Positions 27,537-40,476 of a DNA stretch of 64,000 bases are shown piece after piece (the stretch's first letter is position 1; each line of letters starts with the position of its first letter). The DNA comes from Maricaulaceae bacterium. Its GTDB lineage: Bacteria > Pseudomonadota > Alphaproteobacteria > Caulobacterales > Maricaulaceae. The notes under the pieces were generated by a model. It saw only the letters and a program-made list of their open reading frames with translations, ran no database searches and was not told the origin of the DNA. The translations under genes were made by a program, and so were the position numbers. The DNA lies in the NCBI GenBank assembly GCA_026126205.1, contig JAHCJP010000001.1:62001-126000 (forward strand), written 5' to 3'.

Positions 27537-27943
27537 CGCAGCTCCGCGGCCAGCGGCAGATCGGCCGGCGGCATGGCGTAGTTCCTCAGGTCCGCCGCCC
27601 GCGCCCAGGCCAGTTCCTGCCCTTCCTTCGGATCGGGGAAGCCGTCCCATTTGCGGCACAGATACAGCGGCATCAGCAGATGAAACGTGTCGTAGGCGTG
27701 CGATGCGAAGGCGAAGGGCTGCAGGCATTGCTCGCATGGCTCTATCCCCAGTTCCTCGCGCAGCTCGCGGACGACCGCGCGTTCGGGGGTTTCGTCCGGC
27801 TCCACCTTGCCGCCGGGAAACTCCCACAACCCCGCCATCGCCTTGCCTTCAGGGCGGCGCGTGATCAGGACGCGCTTGTCCGCGTCCAGAAGCGCGCAGG
27901 CCGCCACAAGAATAAGCGGTCTCCGGCCGGTGACTTCGATCAT
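27524..27943 (-). CDS. mutT: MutT-type Nudix hydrolase (8-oxo-dGTP diphosphatase)
   Basis: 139 residues. The complete Nudix box GGKVEPDETPERAVVRELREELGI fits GX5EX7REUXEEXGU. The N-terminal VAACALLDADKRVLITRRPEGKAMAGLWEFPGG and C-terminal ELAWARAADLRNYAMPPAD are typical of MutT proteins that remove oxidised guanine nucleotides. It usually follows argJ in this class, which is not the case here. The 3' end overlaps the pilin remnant. Confidence 0.92.
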   Translation of the reverse strand: MIEVTGRRPLILVAACALLDADKRVLITRRPEGKAMAGLWEFPGGKVEPDETPERAVVRELREELGIEPCEQCLQPFAFASHAYDTFHLLMPLYLCRKWDGFPDPKEGQELAWARAADLRNYAMPPADLPLAAELRDRL

Positions 27944-27979
27944 CGCCGATATCCCTTAATTTCCGGTGTGCGAATGGCG

Positions 27980-28966
27980 TTAACGCCGGTCTTCGCTTTC
28001 GTCTTCGCCTTCGACTTCATCTTCATCTTCGTCATGGTCTTCGTGCAGGGCGTCCTGGTCCGGGTCTTCGCCGCCCCCGTCATCGGTTCCGGGGGGGATT
28101 GCGCCGTCCTGCGGCGGCTCCGGCGCCAGCAGGCGCTGGATCTCCGCCCCGTCGCGCAGGCCGTCCACTAGGCTCTGGATCTGGTCGAAGGTGAGGAAGC
28201 GGACGATGTTGGGCCGCATCTGCTCCAGTGTCGGGGGTGTTTCGCGGCGGCGGTGTTCGACGCGCAGCACATGCCAGCCGAACTCGGTCTCGAACGGTTC
28301 CGACACCACGCCGGGCGCGGTGGCGAAGGCGACGTCGCCGAACGCGGAGACGATGGAGTCGCGCCGGAAATAACCCAGGTCTCCGCCCGAGCCGCGGGTG
28401 GCGTAATCCTGGCTGACCCGGCGGGCCAGCTCGGCGAAATCGCCGCCTGCGTCCAGCAGCCGCTTCACCTCCTGCGCCTCTTCCAGCGTGTCGACCAGGA
28501 TGTGGCGGGCGCGCACTTCCTCGCCGCCGCGCGACAGGCGCGACTGCTCTTCATAGACGCGCAGGATCGCCTCCTCGGTCACCGCCTCGGCCAGCGCCGT
28601 CTCGACCAGGATGTTGCCGAGAATGCGCTCCTCGGCCAGCGCCAGGCGCCGGCGCGCCTCCGGCGTGTCCTGCAGGTCGCGGCGGCGCGCCTCCTGCGCC
28701 AGCAGGCGCTGGTCCACCAACTCCTCCAGTATGCGTTCATAGGTCGGCGACCCGGGGAGCAGCGCCTCGTCATAGTCCTGCGCGCCCTGCGCCGCCGCCT
28801 CGCGCAATACGTCGGAATGGCGGATCGCCTCGCCGTTCACCCGCACGGCCACCGGGTCCTCCGGGGTCAGCGCGGCCTGGCGCCGCTCGCGCGGCTCGGT
28901 GTCGCGGTGCTGAGGCCCGCAGGCGGCCAGCGCCGCCAGCAGCATCAGAATCACAAGGGGTCGCAT
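27980..28966 (-). CDS. Parvulin-type peptidylprolyl isomerase lipoprotein with acidic C-terminal tail
   Basis: 328 residues. A lipoprotein signal, MRPLVILMLLAALAACGPQ, has the lipobox cysteine at 17. SurA-like N-terminal helices (VRVNGEAIRHSDVLREAA, LEELVDQRLLAQEARRRD) precede a PpiC domain with ARHILVDTLEEAQEVKRLL, GGDLGYFRRDSIVSAFGDVAF and EFGWHVLRVE. It should assist folding of periplasmic or outer-membrane proteins. The last 35 residues are almost all Asp, Glu and Gly, an unusual tail. The ATG has GGAG seven bases upstream. It lies divergently next to secA, fitting an export-related role. Confidence 0.9.
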   Translation of the reverse strand: MRPLVILMLLAALAACGPQHRDTEPRERRQAALTPEDPVAVRVNGEAIRHSDVLREAAAQGAQDYDEALLPGSPTYERILEELVDQRLLAQEARRRDLQDTPEARRRLALAEERILGNILVETALAEAVTEEAILRVYEEQSRLSRGGEEVRARHILVDTLEEAQEVKRLLDAGGDFAELARRVSQDYATRGSGGDLGYFRRDSIVSAFGDVAFATAPGVVSEPFETEFGWHVLRVEHRRRETPPTLEQMRPNIVRFLTFDQIQSLVDGLRDGAEIQRLLAPEPPQDGAIPPGTDDGGGEDPDQDALHEDHDEDEDEVEGEDESEDRR

Positions 28967-29147
28967 CGCGGTCTCCGCCCTATCCATGTTCACACGCCGC
29001 GCAGCGCGGCACTTGAGGAAATCCGGCGCAGGTTCTAAGTCAGCCGGGCAATATTTTGACCGCGACGAAAGAAACCGCGCCGCGCCGCGCGTCAAGCGCC
29101 GCGCACAACCCGGCCCGCGCCGGAGCCAATGATCGGGTACCCTGTCC

Positions 29148-31907
<2,760 letters not shown>

Positions 31908-31937
31908 TCGGGAAACGGCCGGCGCGATGGCGAAAGG

Positions 31938-32921
31938 CTAACCCGCGCCGTTCTCCAGCCGGCCGATGGCCAGGAAGCGGTCGCGGCGGCGCTTGCGCAG
32001 ATCGTCGGGCGGCAGGCCGTCCAGCGCCGCCAGCGCCGATTCAACTGCGTCGCCGACGTTCTGGATGGTCTGTTGCGGCGCGCGATGGGCGCCGCCGACC
32101 GGCTCCGGCACGATCTTGTCGACGATCTTCAGACCGATCAGATCCTGCGCGGTGATCTTCATCGCCGCGGCGGCGTCCTTCGACCGCGCCGGGTCGCGCC
32201 ACAGGATCGAGGCGCAGCCCTCCGGCGAGATCACCGAATAGATCGAATGCTCCATCATCAGCACGGTGTTGGCGCTGGCCAGCGCCACCGCGCCGCCAGA
32301 GCCGCCCTCGCCGGTGATCACCGACACCAGCGGCACGCCCAGCGTCAGACAGCGTTCGGTGGAACGGGCTATGGCCTCTGACTGGCCGCGCTCCTCGGCC
32401 CCGACGCCCGGATAGGCGCCGGCGGTGTCGACGAAGGTGACAACCGGCAGGCCGAACTTCTCGGCCAGGTCCATCAGCCGCACCGCCTTGCGATAGCCTT
32501 CCGGCCGGGCCATGCCGAAATTGTGCTTAAGCCGGCTCTGGGTGTCGTGGCCCTTCTCATGCCCCAGCACCACCACCGGGCGCCCGCGCAGCCGCCCCAG
32601 GCCGCCGACGATGGCCGGGTCCTCCGAGAACCGGCGGTCGCCGCACAGCTCTTCGAAATCCTCCACCAGCGCCTTGCGGAAGTCGCAGAAATGCGGCCGG
32701 TCCGGGTGGCGGGCCACCTGGGTCTTCCGCCACGGGTCCAGCTTCGCGTACAGGCCGGCCAGCTGGTCCGCCGCCTTGGCGCGCAGCTTGGCGACCTCCT
32801 CGCGCATGTCGGGGCCGTCGTCGCCGCCGGAGGAGGCTATGGCCTCCAGCTCCTCGATCTTGGCTTCGAGTTCGGCCACCGGCCGTTCGAAATCGAGATA
32901 GGTGCGCGTGGGGTCGGACAT
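31938..32921 (-). CDS. accA: Acetyl-CoA carboxylase carboxyltransferase subunit alpha
   Basis: With AccD it transfers CO2 from biotin to acetyl-CoA, committing carbon to fatty acid synthesis. 327 residues. [87 protein letters not shown] and [15 protein letters not shown] are hallmark AccA blocks. Complete, convergent with secA. xerD lies just upstream on the same strand, the conserved alphaproteobacterial order. Confidence 0.97.
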   Translation of the reverse strand: MSDPTRTYLDFERPVAELEAKIEELEAIASSGGDDGPDMREEVAKLRAKAADQLAGLYAKLDPWRKTQVARHPDRPHFCDFRKALVEDFEELCGDRRFSEDPAIVGGLGRLRGRPVVVLGHEKGHDTQSRLKHNFGMARPEGYRKAVRLMDLAEKFGLPVVTFVDTAGAYPGVGAEERGQSEAIARSTERCLTLGVPLVSVITGEGGSGGAVALASANTVLMMEHSIYSVISPEGCASILWRDPARSKDAAAAMKITAQDLIGLKIVDKIVPEPVGGAHRAPQQTIQNVGDAVESALAALDGLPPDDLRKRRRDRFLAIGRLENGAG

Positions 32922-33001
32922 CGGAACCTTTGTAACAGCCTCGGGCGTGGAAAGCGCCGCGCAAGCTAACGGGGCGCCGGGGCCGCCACAAGCCGGATGC
33001 T

Positions 33002-33934
33002 TCAGCGCCGCGCCAGCGGGTGCGCGGTCTCGACCAGGGTCTTCAGCCGCTCTTCCAGCACATGGGTGTAGATCTGGGTGGTGGAGACGTCGGCGTGGCC
33101 CAGCAGCATCTGCACGCTGCGCAGGTCCGCGCCATTGGCCAGAAGATGCGTGGCGAAGGCGTGGCGCAGCACGTGCGGCGACACCCGCGCCGGGTCCAGC
33201 CCCGCCTTCAGCGCCAGATCGCGCAGGATGCGGGCGAACTGTTCGCGCGTCAGATGGCCGGCGGCGGCTGAGGCGGAAGGGAACAGGAATCGCTCGGCCC
33301 TGGCCCGGCGCGTGCTCGCCTTCGGCAGATGCGCCTCGCGCACGGCGCGGTAGTCCGCCACGGCGGAAAGCGCGCTTTCGGTCAGCGGCGCCAACCGCTC
33401 CCGCCCGCCCTTGCCGGTGACGTGAATACATCGCTCGGCGCGGGCGAAGGCGGCCAGCGGCAGCGACACCAGCTCGCTGACGCGCAGCCCGGCGGCGTAG
33501 AGAATCTCCAGCAACGCCCGGGCGCGGACCCCGGCCGGTCCGTCCAGCCCATCGGCGGCGCCGAACAGGGCGTCCACCTCGGCTTCCGATAGAATTTTCG
33601 GCAACGGCCTTTGCTTCTTCGGGCCTTTCAGGGCGGCGGCGGGGTCGTCCTCGCGCAGGGCTTCGGCCAGCAGGAAGCGATAGAATCGCTTCGCCGCCGA
33701 CAACCGCCGCGCCGCGGTGGCCGCGGACAGGCCGTCGCGGCTCATGCCCGCCAGCGCCGCCTCCAGGTCCGGGGTGGACGCGGAAACCAGATCGGCGCCC
33801 CGCCCGCCCAGACGCGCGGCGAAGTCGTCAAGATCGCGGCGATAGGCGTCCAGCGTATTGGCGGCGGCGCCGCGCTCGGCCGCCATCATGTCGAGAAACA
33901 GGGCTACGGGGCCGGAGGCGGGCGCCGCGGTCAC
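33002..33934 (-). CDS. xerD: Tyrosine recombinase XerD
   Basis: Resolves chromosome dimers at dif together with XerC. 310 residues. N-terminal SAM-like domain ([26 protein letters not shown]), then the catalytic domain with Arg151 (AAGLRVSEL), Lys175 (TGKGGRER), His254/Arg257 ([14 protein letters not shown]), His280 ([12 protein letters not shown]) and nucleophile Tyr289. The GTG start overlaps the upstream gene stop by four bases. The position next to accA is typical of housekeeping xerD, so this is not a mobile-element integrase. Confidence 0.94.
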   Translation of the reverse strand: MTAAPASGPVALFLDMMAAERGAAANTLDAYRRDLDDFAARLGGRGADLVSASTPDLEAALAGMSRDGLSAATAARRLSAAKRFYRFLLAEALREDDPAAALKGPKKQRPLPKILSEAEVDALFGAADGLDGPAGVRARALLEILYAAGLRVSELVSLPLAAFARAERCIHVTGKGGRERLAPLTESALSAVADYRAVREAHLPKASTRRARAERFLFPSASAAAGHLTREQFARILRDLALKAGLDPARVSPHVLRHAFATHLLANGADLRSVQMLLGHADVSTTQIYTHVLEERLKTLVETAHPLARR

Positions 33935-35559
33935 ATCGTTTCCGCGGCCAGCCGCTCCAGCAGCATCGCCAGCGCCCGGCGACGCAGGCCGGCCCGATCC
34001 AGCGCTGCGGCGGCGCGCATCAGCGACAGGGGCGACTCGGCCTCCTCGGACAGGGCGGCGGCGGCCAGCAGGGCGGCCTCGCCGTTCGCGCCGGCATAGG
34101 CCGCGACTTCCATGGCCGCCAGCGCCGGCGAACCGGGAGAGGGCGGCGTCTCCAGCAGCAGGGCGCGCAGCTCGGCCGGGACCGGCGCTCCGAGCGCCGC
34201 CAGCGCCGCGGCTTCGCCCAGCGCCGCCTCGCCCAGCGATTCCAGCCGCGCCGCGACCAGCGCGCCGACGGGCGCGTCGCCCGCGCGGTCGGCGGCGATG
34301 GCGATGGCCAGGTCCAGCCGCACCATGTCGCGTGGCGGCGGCGGCGACCATTCCGGACGGTCGCTGGCGTCGCTCATCGGCGGTGGCGACAGCGCTGCGG
34401 GTCCGTCGCCGTCCGGCTTGTCGAAATCGTTCTCGTCCGGTGTGAAGACCGGACGCGGTGGTCCGCTGACCAGCCCTTCGCGCCAGCGCCGGGCGGCGGC
34501 GACATCGCCGGCCAGCAGCGCCGCGAAGGCGTAGCGGTAGCCATAGTTCAGCGTTTCAAAGCTGACCGGAATGTCCGCCACGGCGCGGCCATGGCGGCGC
34601 GCCGCCTCGGGCAGGCGCCCGTCGGCGGCGGCGTCGCCCAGCAGCACGCCCAGCGCGATGGCCCCGGCGCCGGGGTCGCGGGTCTGGCGGATCACCGCCT
34701 CCAGCAGCGCGGCGCGGCGGGCGCCTTCGCTCTCGCGCGCCTCGGCCAGGGCGGCGGCGGGGACGGTGATCGAGGCGGGGGTCACGGGCGCGTCGCGGTC
34801 CAGTTCGCGCAGCCAGGACGGCGAATCCATGTCCACCTCCGGCTCGTCCTCGGCCAGGGTGCGGGCCAGCGCCAGCATCAGGCCGCTGCGCAGCGCCGGC
34901 AGCTCCGCCGAGTTCTGACCCAGGGTGAGGGCGAACAGCAACTGGTCGAAATAAGGGTAGGGATCGATGGCGGCGGCCAGTTCCGCGCTCAGCTCAGCCG
35001 CCGCGGCCTGTCCGTTCAACGCCAGGCAGAAAGCGCGCGCCCGCAGCCAGTAGGGCCGGTCGCGGCCGTCGACCAGGGACTCCGCGGTGCGGCAGGCGGC
35101 GGCGGTCTCGCCCAGCGCGAAGCCGGTTTCGGCGTGGATGTGGGCCAGCCGCTCATTGCGCTCCAGCCCCGGTGTGCGCTGCAGCAGCGCGAAGGCGCGG
35201 CGCGGCCCCGCGGCGGCCAGCAGCCGGTCGGCGCGCAGCCAGGCCAGCTCGGTGTCGCCGCGTCCGCCTTCGGGCGGACGGGCGCCGGCGGAGAGAATCT
35301 GCGCCGCCAGCGCGGCGTGGGCGCCGCTGGCGTAACCATTGCCTTCGGCGTCGGGCAGGAAGGACAGCACGGCGCGCAGCGAGTCCGCCGTCGAACCGCG
35401 CCAGAGATCGTTCACGGCGGTCTCGCCGCCGGCGGAGACCTCCAGCGGGTCCAGCGCGCCGAGGTCGCGCACCTCAATCGGGTCCTGCGCCGCGGCCTGC
35501 GGGGCGAGGGCGATGACGGCGGCGATCAGGCTAGTTCGGAAAGCGGTCAGGCAGCTCAA
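33931..35559 (-). CDS. Secreted alpha-helical repeat protein, unknown function
   Basis: 542 residues from a TTG with AGAGG six bases upstream, giving the signal peptide SCLTAFRTSLIAAVIALAPQAAAQ. The mature protein is rich in Ala and Leu helices that look like degenerate TPR repeats (LRADRLLAAAGPRRAFALLQRTPG, LAHIHAETGFALGETAAACRTAESLVDG, WLRARAFCLALNGQAAAAELSAELA). A Pro/Asp-rich linker at about 385-425 (PVFTPDENDFDKPDGDGP...) divides it. Likely periplasmic scaffold; homologues in related genomes sit at the same place. It overlaps a 46-residue membrane protein gene upstream and xerD downstream, so the set forms an operon. Confidence 0.75.
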   Translation of the reverse strand: MSCLTAFRTSLIAAVIALAPQAAAQDPIEVRDLGALDPLEVSAGGETAVNDLWRGSTADSLRAVLSFLPDAEGNGYASGAHAALAAQILSAGARPPEGGRGDTELAWLRADRLLAAAGPRRAFALLQRTPGLERNERLAHIHAETGFALGETAAACRTAESLVDGRDRPYWLRARAFCLALNGQAAAAELSAELAAAIDPYPYFDQLLFALTLGQNSAELPALRSGLMLALARTLAEDEPEVDMDSPSWLRELDRDAPVTPASITVPAAALAEARESEGARRAALLEAVIRQTRDPGAGAIALGVLLGDAAADGRLPEAARRHGRAVADIPVSFETLNYGYRYAFAALLAGDVAAARRWREGLVSGPPRPVFTPDENDFDKPDGDGPAALSPPPMSDASDRPEWSPPPPRDMVRLDLAIAIAADRAGDAPVGALVAARLESLGEAALGEAAALAALGAPVPAELRALLLETPPSPGSPALAAMEVAAYAGANGEAALLAAAALSEEAESPLSLMRAAAALDRAGLRRRALAMLLERLAAETM

Positions 35560-35671
35560 TTCGAACCTCTTGCACGTCCGGCTCCACGCTTTCGGCCAGC
35601 AGGAAGAGCCCCCCAAACACGACCACGGCGCCGCCGAGGATGACGCAAAGGGTTAAGATCAGGCCGCGCAT
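35531..35671 (-). CDS. Short single-pass membrane protein (46 aa)
   Basis: MRGLILTLCVILGGAVVVFG followed by GLFLLAESVEPDVQEVRIEL and a short tail. A single membrane helix at residues 4-26 with a short acidic periplasmic tail. It overlaps the start of the 542-residue secreted protein by 29 bases in another frame, suggesting translational coupling. No family recognised. It is supported by its clean hydrophobic pattern and by the operon position; a spurious frame cannot be fully excluded. Confidence 0.55.
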   Translation of the reverse strand: MRGLILTLCVILGGAVVVFGGLFLLAESVEPDVQEVRIELPDRFPN

Positions 35672-35788
35672 GTCCGACTCCCCGGCGGTTTGCAGTTCGC
35701 AAGCCTAGCTAGGATTACGGCGATTTCCAGACTGCCGCATGCGAATCCCGCGCTTCGCGCCGCGCCCCCGGCGCCGTATATGCGTTGC

Positions 35789-36355
35789 ATGGCGTCCGCG
35801 GCCCGCACCCCGACCGAACCGGCCTCCGCTCTTCGGAGCGGCCGGACCATCGTGCTGGTCGGCCTGATGGGGGCCGGCAAGTCCACGGTCGGCAAGCGGC
35901 TGGCGAAGGCGCTGAACCTGCCGTTCCGCGATGCCGACGCCGAGATCGAGAAGGCGGCCGGGCGCTCCGTGGCCGACATTTTCGCCGACTTCGGAGAAGC
36001 CGCCTTCCGCGATGGCGAACGCAAGGTTATCACCCGCCTGCTGGATGCGCCGGAGCCGATGGTGCTGGCGCTGGGCGGCGGCGCCTTCGCCGATCCCGCC
36101 ACACGCGCGCTGGTGAAGGACAGGGCGGTGTCGGTGTGGCTGAAGGCGGACCTGGACACGCTGATGGCCCGCGTTTCGCGCCGCCGCACCCGGCCGCTGC
36201 TGAACACCGACGACCCGCGTGCGGTGATGGCTGAACTGATGGAAAAGCGTGAAAGCGCCTATGCCGAGGCCGACATCCATGTCGAGGCCGGGCGGGGTCC
36301 GCACGACGAGACCGTGACGGCGATTCTCGCCGCGCTGGAGGCGGGGGCGCCATGA
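35789..36355 (+). CDS. aroK: Shikimate kinase
   Basis: Phosphorylates shikimate in aromatic amino acid synthesis. 188 residues with P-loop GLMGAGKST (25-33), shikimate-binding FRDADAEIEKAAGRSVADIF, GGGAFADPATRAL and the lid RTRPLLNTDDPRAVM. The frame is open further upstream with ATG codons at 35780 and 35690; the chosen ATG gives a typical N-terminal length. Its stop overlaps the aroB start by four bases, the conserved aroK-aroB operon. Confidence 0.95.
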   Translation: MASAARTPTEPASALRSGRTIVLVGLMGAGKSTVGKRLAKALNLPFRDADAEIEKAAGRSVADIFADFGEAAFRDGERKVITRLLDAPEPMVLALGGGAFADPATRALVKDRAVSVWLKADLDTLMARVSRRRTRPLLNTDDPRAVMAELMEKRESAYAEADIHVEAGRGPHDETVTAILAALEAGAP

Positions 36356-37458
36356 CCAGCCTGCGAACGGTCACGGTGCAGGCGGGCGGCGGGGATTATG
36401 ACGTCGTCATCGGCGCCGGCGCGCTCGCCGCCTGCGCGCCGCGCATCGCGGCGCTGTGCCTGCGCGGGCGGGCGGCGCTGGTGACGGATTCCACTGTCGC
36501 CGGGCTGCACATGGCGCGGCTGGAAAAGTTATTGTCCGCCGCCGGGGTTCGCATCGAACCGGTGATCATTCCGCCCGGCGAAGGCCAGAAAAGCTTCGCC
36601 GGGCTGGAGCGGCTGACCGGCGCGCTGCTGGACATGGGGCTGGAGCGCGGTGAACCGGTGATCGCCTTCGGCGGCGGAGTCGTCGGCGATCTCGCCGGGT
36701 TCGCGGCGGCGATCTACAAGCGCGGAACGCGGGTGATCCAGATCCCGACGACGTTGCTGGCGCAGGCCGACTCCTCGGTCGGCGGCAAGACCGGGATCAA
36801 CACCGCGCAGGGCAAGAACCTGGCGGGCGCCTTCCACCCGCCGGCGCTGGTGGTCGCCGACAGCGACCTGCTGGCCAGCCTGCCCGAACGCGACCTGCGC
36901 GCCGGTTACGCCGAGATCGTCAAGGCCGCCCTGATCGGCGACGCGGCGGAATTCGCGCGGCTGGAGGCGCTGGGCGCCGCCGCGCTGGCGCCGGAGACCC
37001 TGCCCAGGGCGCTGGCCGCCGCCATCGCCTTCAAGGCGGCGGTCGTGGCCGAAGACGAACGCGAAACCGGCCGCCGGGCGCTGCTCAATCTCGGCCATAC
37101 CTTCGCCCACGCCTTCGAGGCCGAGGCCGCCGGCCGCGCCGATCCGCCCCGCCATGGCGAGGCGGTGGCCGCCGGCCTGGCGCTGGCCTTTGCGTACTCG
37201 GTCCGCCGCGGCGTCTGCCCGGCCGCGGATTCGGCGCGGGTCAAGGCGCATCTCGCCGCCGCCGGCCTGCCGGACGGGCCGAAGACGCTGCCCGGCGGCC
37301 CGTGGGACGCGGCGCGCCTCGCCGCGCGCATGACGCATGACAAGAAGAACGCCGGCGGCGCCGTCACCCTGATCCTCGTCCGCGGGGTTGGCGCGGCCTA
37401 TATCGAACCCGGCGCGGATATGGACGATCTGCGCGATTTTCTTGCTGGTGAACTGTGA
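36352..37458 (+). CDS. aroB: 3-dehydroquinate synthase
   Basis: Second step of the shikimate pathway; NAD- and metal-dependent cyclisation of DAHP. 368 residues. EPVIAFGGGVVGDLAGFAAAIYKRGTRVIQIPTTLLAQADSSVGGKTGIN is the signature region; metal ligands lie in RAGYAEIVKAALIGD, NLGHTFAHAFEAE and PPRHGEAVAAGLALA. Complete. Coupled to aroK by ATGA overlap and to the downstream CorC-family gene by a one-base stop/start overlap. Confidence 0.96.
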   Translation: MTSLRTVTVQAGGGDYDVVIGAGALAACAPRIAALCLRGRAALVTDSTVAGLHMARLEKLLSAAGVRIEPVIIPPGEGQKSFAGLERLTGALLDMGLERGEPVIAFGGGVVGDLAGFAAAIYKRGTRVIQIPTTLLAQADSSVGGKTGINTAQGKNLAGAFHPPALVVADSDLLASLPERDLRAGYAEIVKAALIGDAAEFARLEALGAAALAPETLPRALAAAIAFKAAVVAEDERETGRRALLNLGHTFAHAFEAEAAGRADPPRHGEAVAAGLALAFAYSVRRGVCPAADSARVKAHLAAAGLPDGPKTLPGGPWDAARLAARMTHDKKNAGGAVTLILVRGVGAAYIEPGADMDDLRDFLAGEL

Positions 37459-38732
37459 TGGACATTTCCTGGACGCTTCTCGGCCCGGTTCTGGCGGTGG
37501 GGGGGCTGCTGCTGATGTCGGCCTTCTTCTCGGGATCGGAGACGGCGCTGACCGCCACCTCGCGGGCGCGGATGTTGCAGCTTGAGAAGGACGGCGACCG
37601 CCAGGCCCGGCGCGTCAACGGCCTGATCGACAATCGCGAACGCCTGATCGGCGCCATCCTGCTGGGCAACAACCTGGTCAACATCCTGGCCTCCACCATT
37701 GCGGCTGCGGTTTTCCTCGGCCTGTTCGGCGAGGCGGGCGTGTTTTACGCCACGCTGGTGATGACCGTGCTGGTGCTGGTGTTCGCCGAGGTGCTGCCGA
37801 AGACCTACGCCATCTCCAACCCGGACCGGATGGCGCTGGCGATCTCGGCTCCGATCAAGCTGTTCGTGCTGCTGTTCGCGCCGGTGGTGTCGGCGGTGCA
37901 GGTGATCGTGCGCGGTTCGCTGCGCCTGTTGGGCGCGCGGGTGGAGGGGCCGGTGCTGAGCGCGCACGAGGAGATCCGCGGCCATATCGACCTGCACCAC
38001 CAGGAAGGCGGCTTCGTGAAGGGCGAGCGCGGCATGCTGGGCGGGGTGCTGGACCTGCGCGAGCTGACCGTGGGTGACGTCATGGTGCACCGCAAGAACA
38101 TGCTGATGATCGACGCCGCCCAACCCGTGGCGGAGATCGTCGCCCAGGCGCTGTCCAGCCCGCACACCCGCCTGCCGCTCTACGAGGGCGATTCCGAGAA
38201 CATCACCGGCGTGCTGCACGCCCGCGACCTCGCCCGCGCGCTGCTGGACAGCGGCGGCGACCCGGCGAAGGTCGGCATCGCGGCGGTGAAGCGCGAACCC
38301 TGGTTCGTGCCCGAGACCACCGAACTGATCGAACAGTTGAACGCCTTCAAGGCGAAGCGCGAGCATTTCGCCCTGGTGGTGGACGAATACGGCGCGCTGA
38401 TGGGGCTGGTGACGCTGGAGGACATCCTGGAGGAGATCGTCGGCGAGATCGAGGACGAGTACGACGTGATCCCGCCGGGCGAGGGGCTGCAGCCGCAGCC
38501 GGACAACAGCTGGATCGTCAGCGGCGACGCCACGATCCGCGACGTCAACCGGGCGCTGGACTGGTCGCTGCCCGACGAGGAGGCGGTGACCATCGCCGGC
38601 CTGGTCATCCACGAGGCGCAGACCATCCCCGAACCGGGGCAGGTGTTCCGCTTTCACGGCGTGCGTTTCGAGGTGCTGGAGCGGCGGCGCAACCAGATCA
38701 CGCTGCTGAAGATCGCCGCCAGCCCGGACTGA
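37458..38732 (+). CDS. HlyC/CorC (CNNM) family membrane transporter with CBS pair
   Basis: 424 residues. An N-terminal DUF21/CNNM domain has three or four membrane helices (about 7-28, 64-86, 92-112 and 130-152), with the conserved FFSGSETALTATSRARMLQLEKDGD and LGNNLVNILAST. A CBS pair follows (VGDVMVHRKNMLMIDAAQPV, LVVDEYGALMGLVTLEDILEEIVGEIEDE), then a CorC_HlyC C-terminal domain. Related proteins export Mg2+/Co2+. It follows aroB in an operon, as in many alphaproteobacteria. An in-frame GTG one codon earlier is an alternative start. Confidence 0.92.
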   Translation: MDISWTLLGPVLAVGGLLLMSAFFSGSETALTATSRARMLQLEKDGDRQARRVNGLIDNRERLIGAILLGNNLVNILASTIAAAVFLGLFGEAGVFYATLVMTVLVLVFAEVLPKTYAISNPDRMALAISAPIKLFVLLFAPVVSAVQVIVRGSLRLLGARVEGPVLSAHEEIRGHIDLHHQEGGFVKGERGMLGGVLDLRELTVGDVMVHRKNMLMIDAAQPVAEIVAQALSSPHTRLPLYEGDSENITGVLHARDLARALLDSGGDPAKVGIAAVKREPWFVPETTELIEQLNAFKAKREHFALVVDEYGALMGLVTLEDILEEIVGEIEDEYDVIPPGEGLQPQPDNSWIVSGDATIRDVNRALDWSLPDEEAVTIAGLVIHEAQTIPEPGQVFRFHGVRFEVLERRRNQITLLKIAASPD

Positions 38733-38736
38733 CCAT

Positions 38737-38749
38737 TTCCGTCACGGAA
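38737..38749. promoter_or_regulatory. Perfect palindrome TTCCGTCACGGAA, possible operator
   Basis: Six-base arms around a central C, immediately after the CorC-family stop and 68 bases before the start of a small secreted protein. It could be a protein-binding site for the small gene; too short to act as a terminator. Confidence 0.35.
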
Positions 38750-38778
38750 CCATTCCCGGTTTACGGGCGTTATTCCGT

Positions 38779-38797
38779 CGCCGCACGAAATGCGGCG
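38779..38797 (+). other. Hairpin in the leader of the acidic secreted protein
   Basis: CGCCGCA-CGAAA-TGCGGCG, perfect seven-base stem with a five-base loop, 20 bases before the start codon. It could stabilise the message or affect translation. No T-run follows, so it is not a terminator. Confidence 0.4.
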
Positions 38798-38817
38798 CTG
38801 ACCAAGAGGGAATGGTT

Positions 38818-39018
38818 ATGGACTATCGCAAGTTTCTGCTTTCCGCCCTGTTCGCCGGCTCTTTCGCCGCCGCGCCGGCGGCCTTCGCCTTCGACGAGCA
38901 CGGCTATGGCGCCGAGCCGGCCGAAGAGGAGGAGCAGTCCGACGACGCCCGCGATGAAGGCGGCGACGAGGACGAGGCGGACAAGGACGACGAACGCCCG
39001 GACGACGACGAGGCGTAA
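38818..39018 (+). CDS. Small secreted, extremely acidic protein (66 aa)
   Basis: Starts MDYRKFLLSALFAGSFAAAP, a clear signal peptide with a likely cut after AFA. The mature part of about 40 residues is mostly Asp and Glu (AEPAEEEEQSDDARDEGGDE...), with no hydrophobic core, hence disordered and possibly metal-binding. The ATG has GAGGGA at good distance; an ATG two codons earlier is an alternative. A leader hairpin and a strong terminator define it as its own transcription unit. Family unknown. Confidence 0.7.
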   Translation: MDYRKFLLSALFAGSFAAAPAAFAFDEHGYGAEPAEEEEQSDDARDEGGDEDEADKDDERPDDDEA

Positions 39019-39048
39019 CCCGCCTCCGGCTCTGTCCGGAAACCGCAG

Positions 39049-39085
39049 CGGGCGGGCGCGAGGGGGCGCCCGCCCGTTTTCTTTT
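39049..39085 (+). terminator. Rho-independent terminator after the acidic secreted protein gene
   Basis: A perfect eleven-base stem CGGGCGGGCGC / GCGCCCGCCCG with a six-base loop, followed by TTTTCTTTT. It lies 30 bases after the stop codon. Confidence 0.88.
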
Positions 39086-39225
39086 CCCGATCATGCTGTT
39101 GCGGGATTTCTGTTCCCGGCGCGGCTGTTGCTGCATTTGCGAAAAGCCTTGACGCGGCGCAGCGCACGGCGTTCACATGCGCGCCAGAAATTTCCCCCCC
39201 TTTCAGGCTTTCGATGGAGAGCAGC

Positions 39226-40413
<1,188 letters not shown>

Positions 40414-40438
40414 GCCTTTGCAAAAGACTGGTTGCGGC

Positions 40439-40467
40439 GGGCGGCCTTCGGGCCACCCGTTTCGTTT
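40439..40467 (+). terminator. Probable terminator after the thiolase gene
   Basis: GGGCGGCC-TTC-GGGCCACCC hairpin with a bulge, followed by GTTTCGTTT. It lies between convergent genes, so it may serve the thiolase transcript only or both. Confidence 0.6.
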
Positions 40468-40476
40468 GGGGCCGGG

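Noticed and set aside
33002..33934. xerD considered as the integrase of a mobile element
   Set aside because: It sits in the conserved accA-xerD housekeeping neighbourhood, with no att-like repeats or foreign genes beside it.
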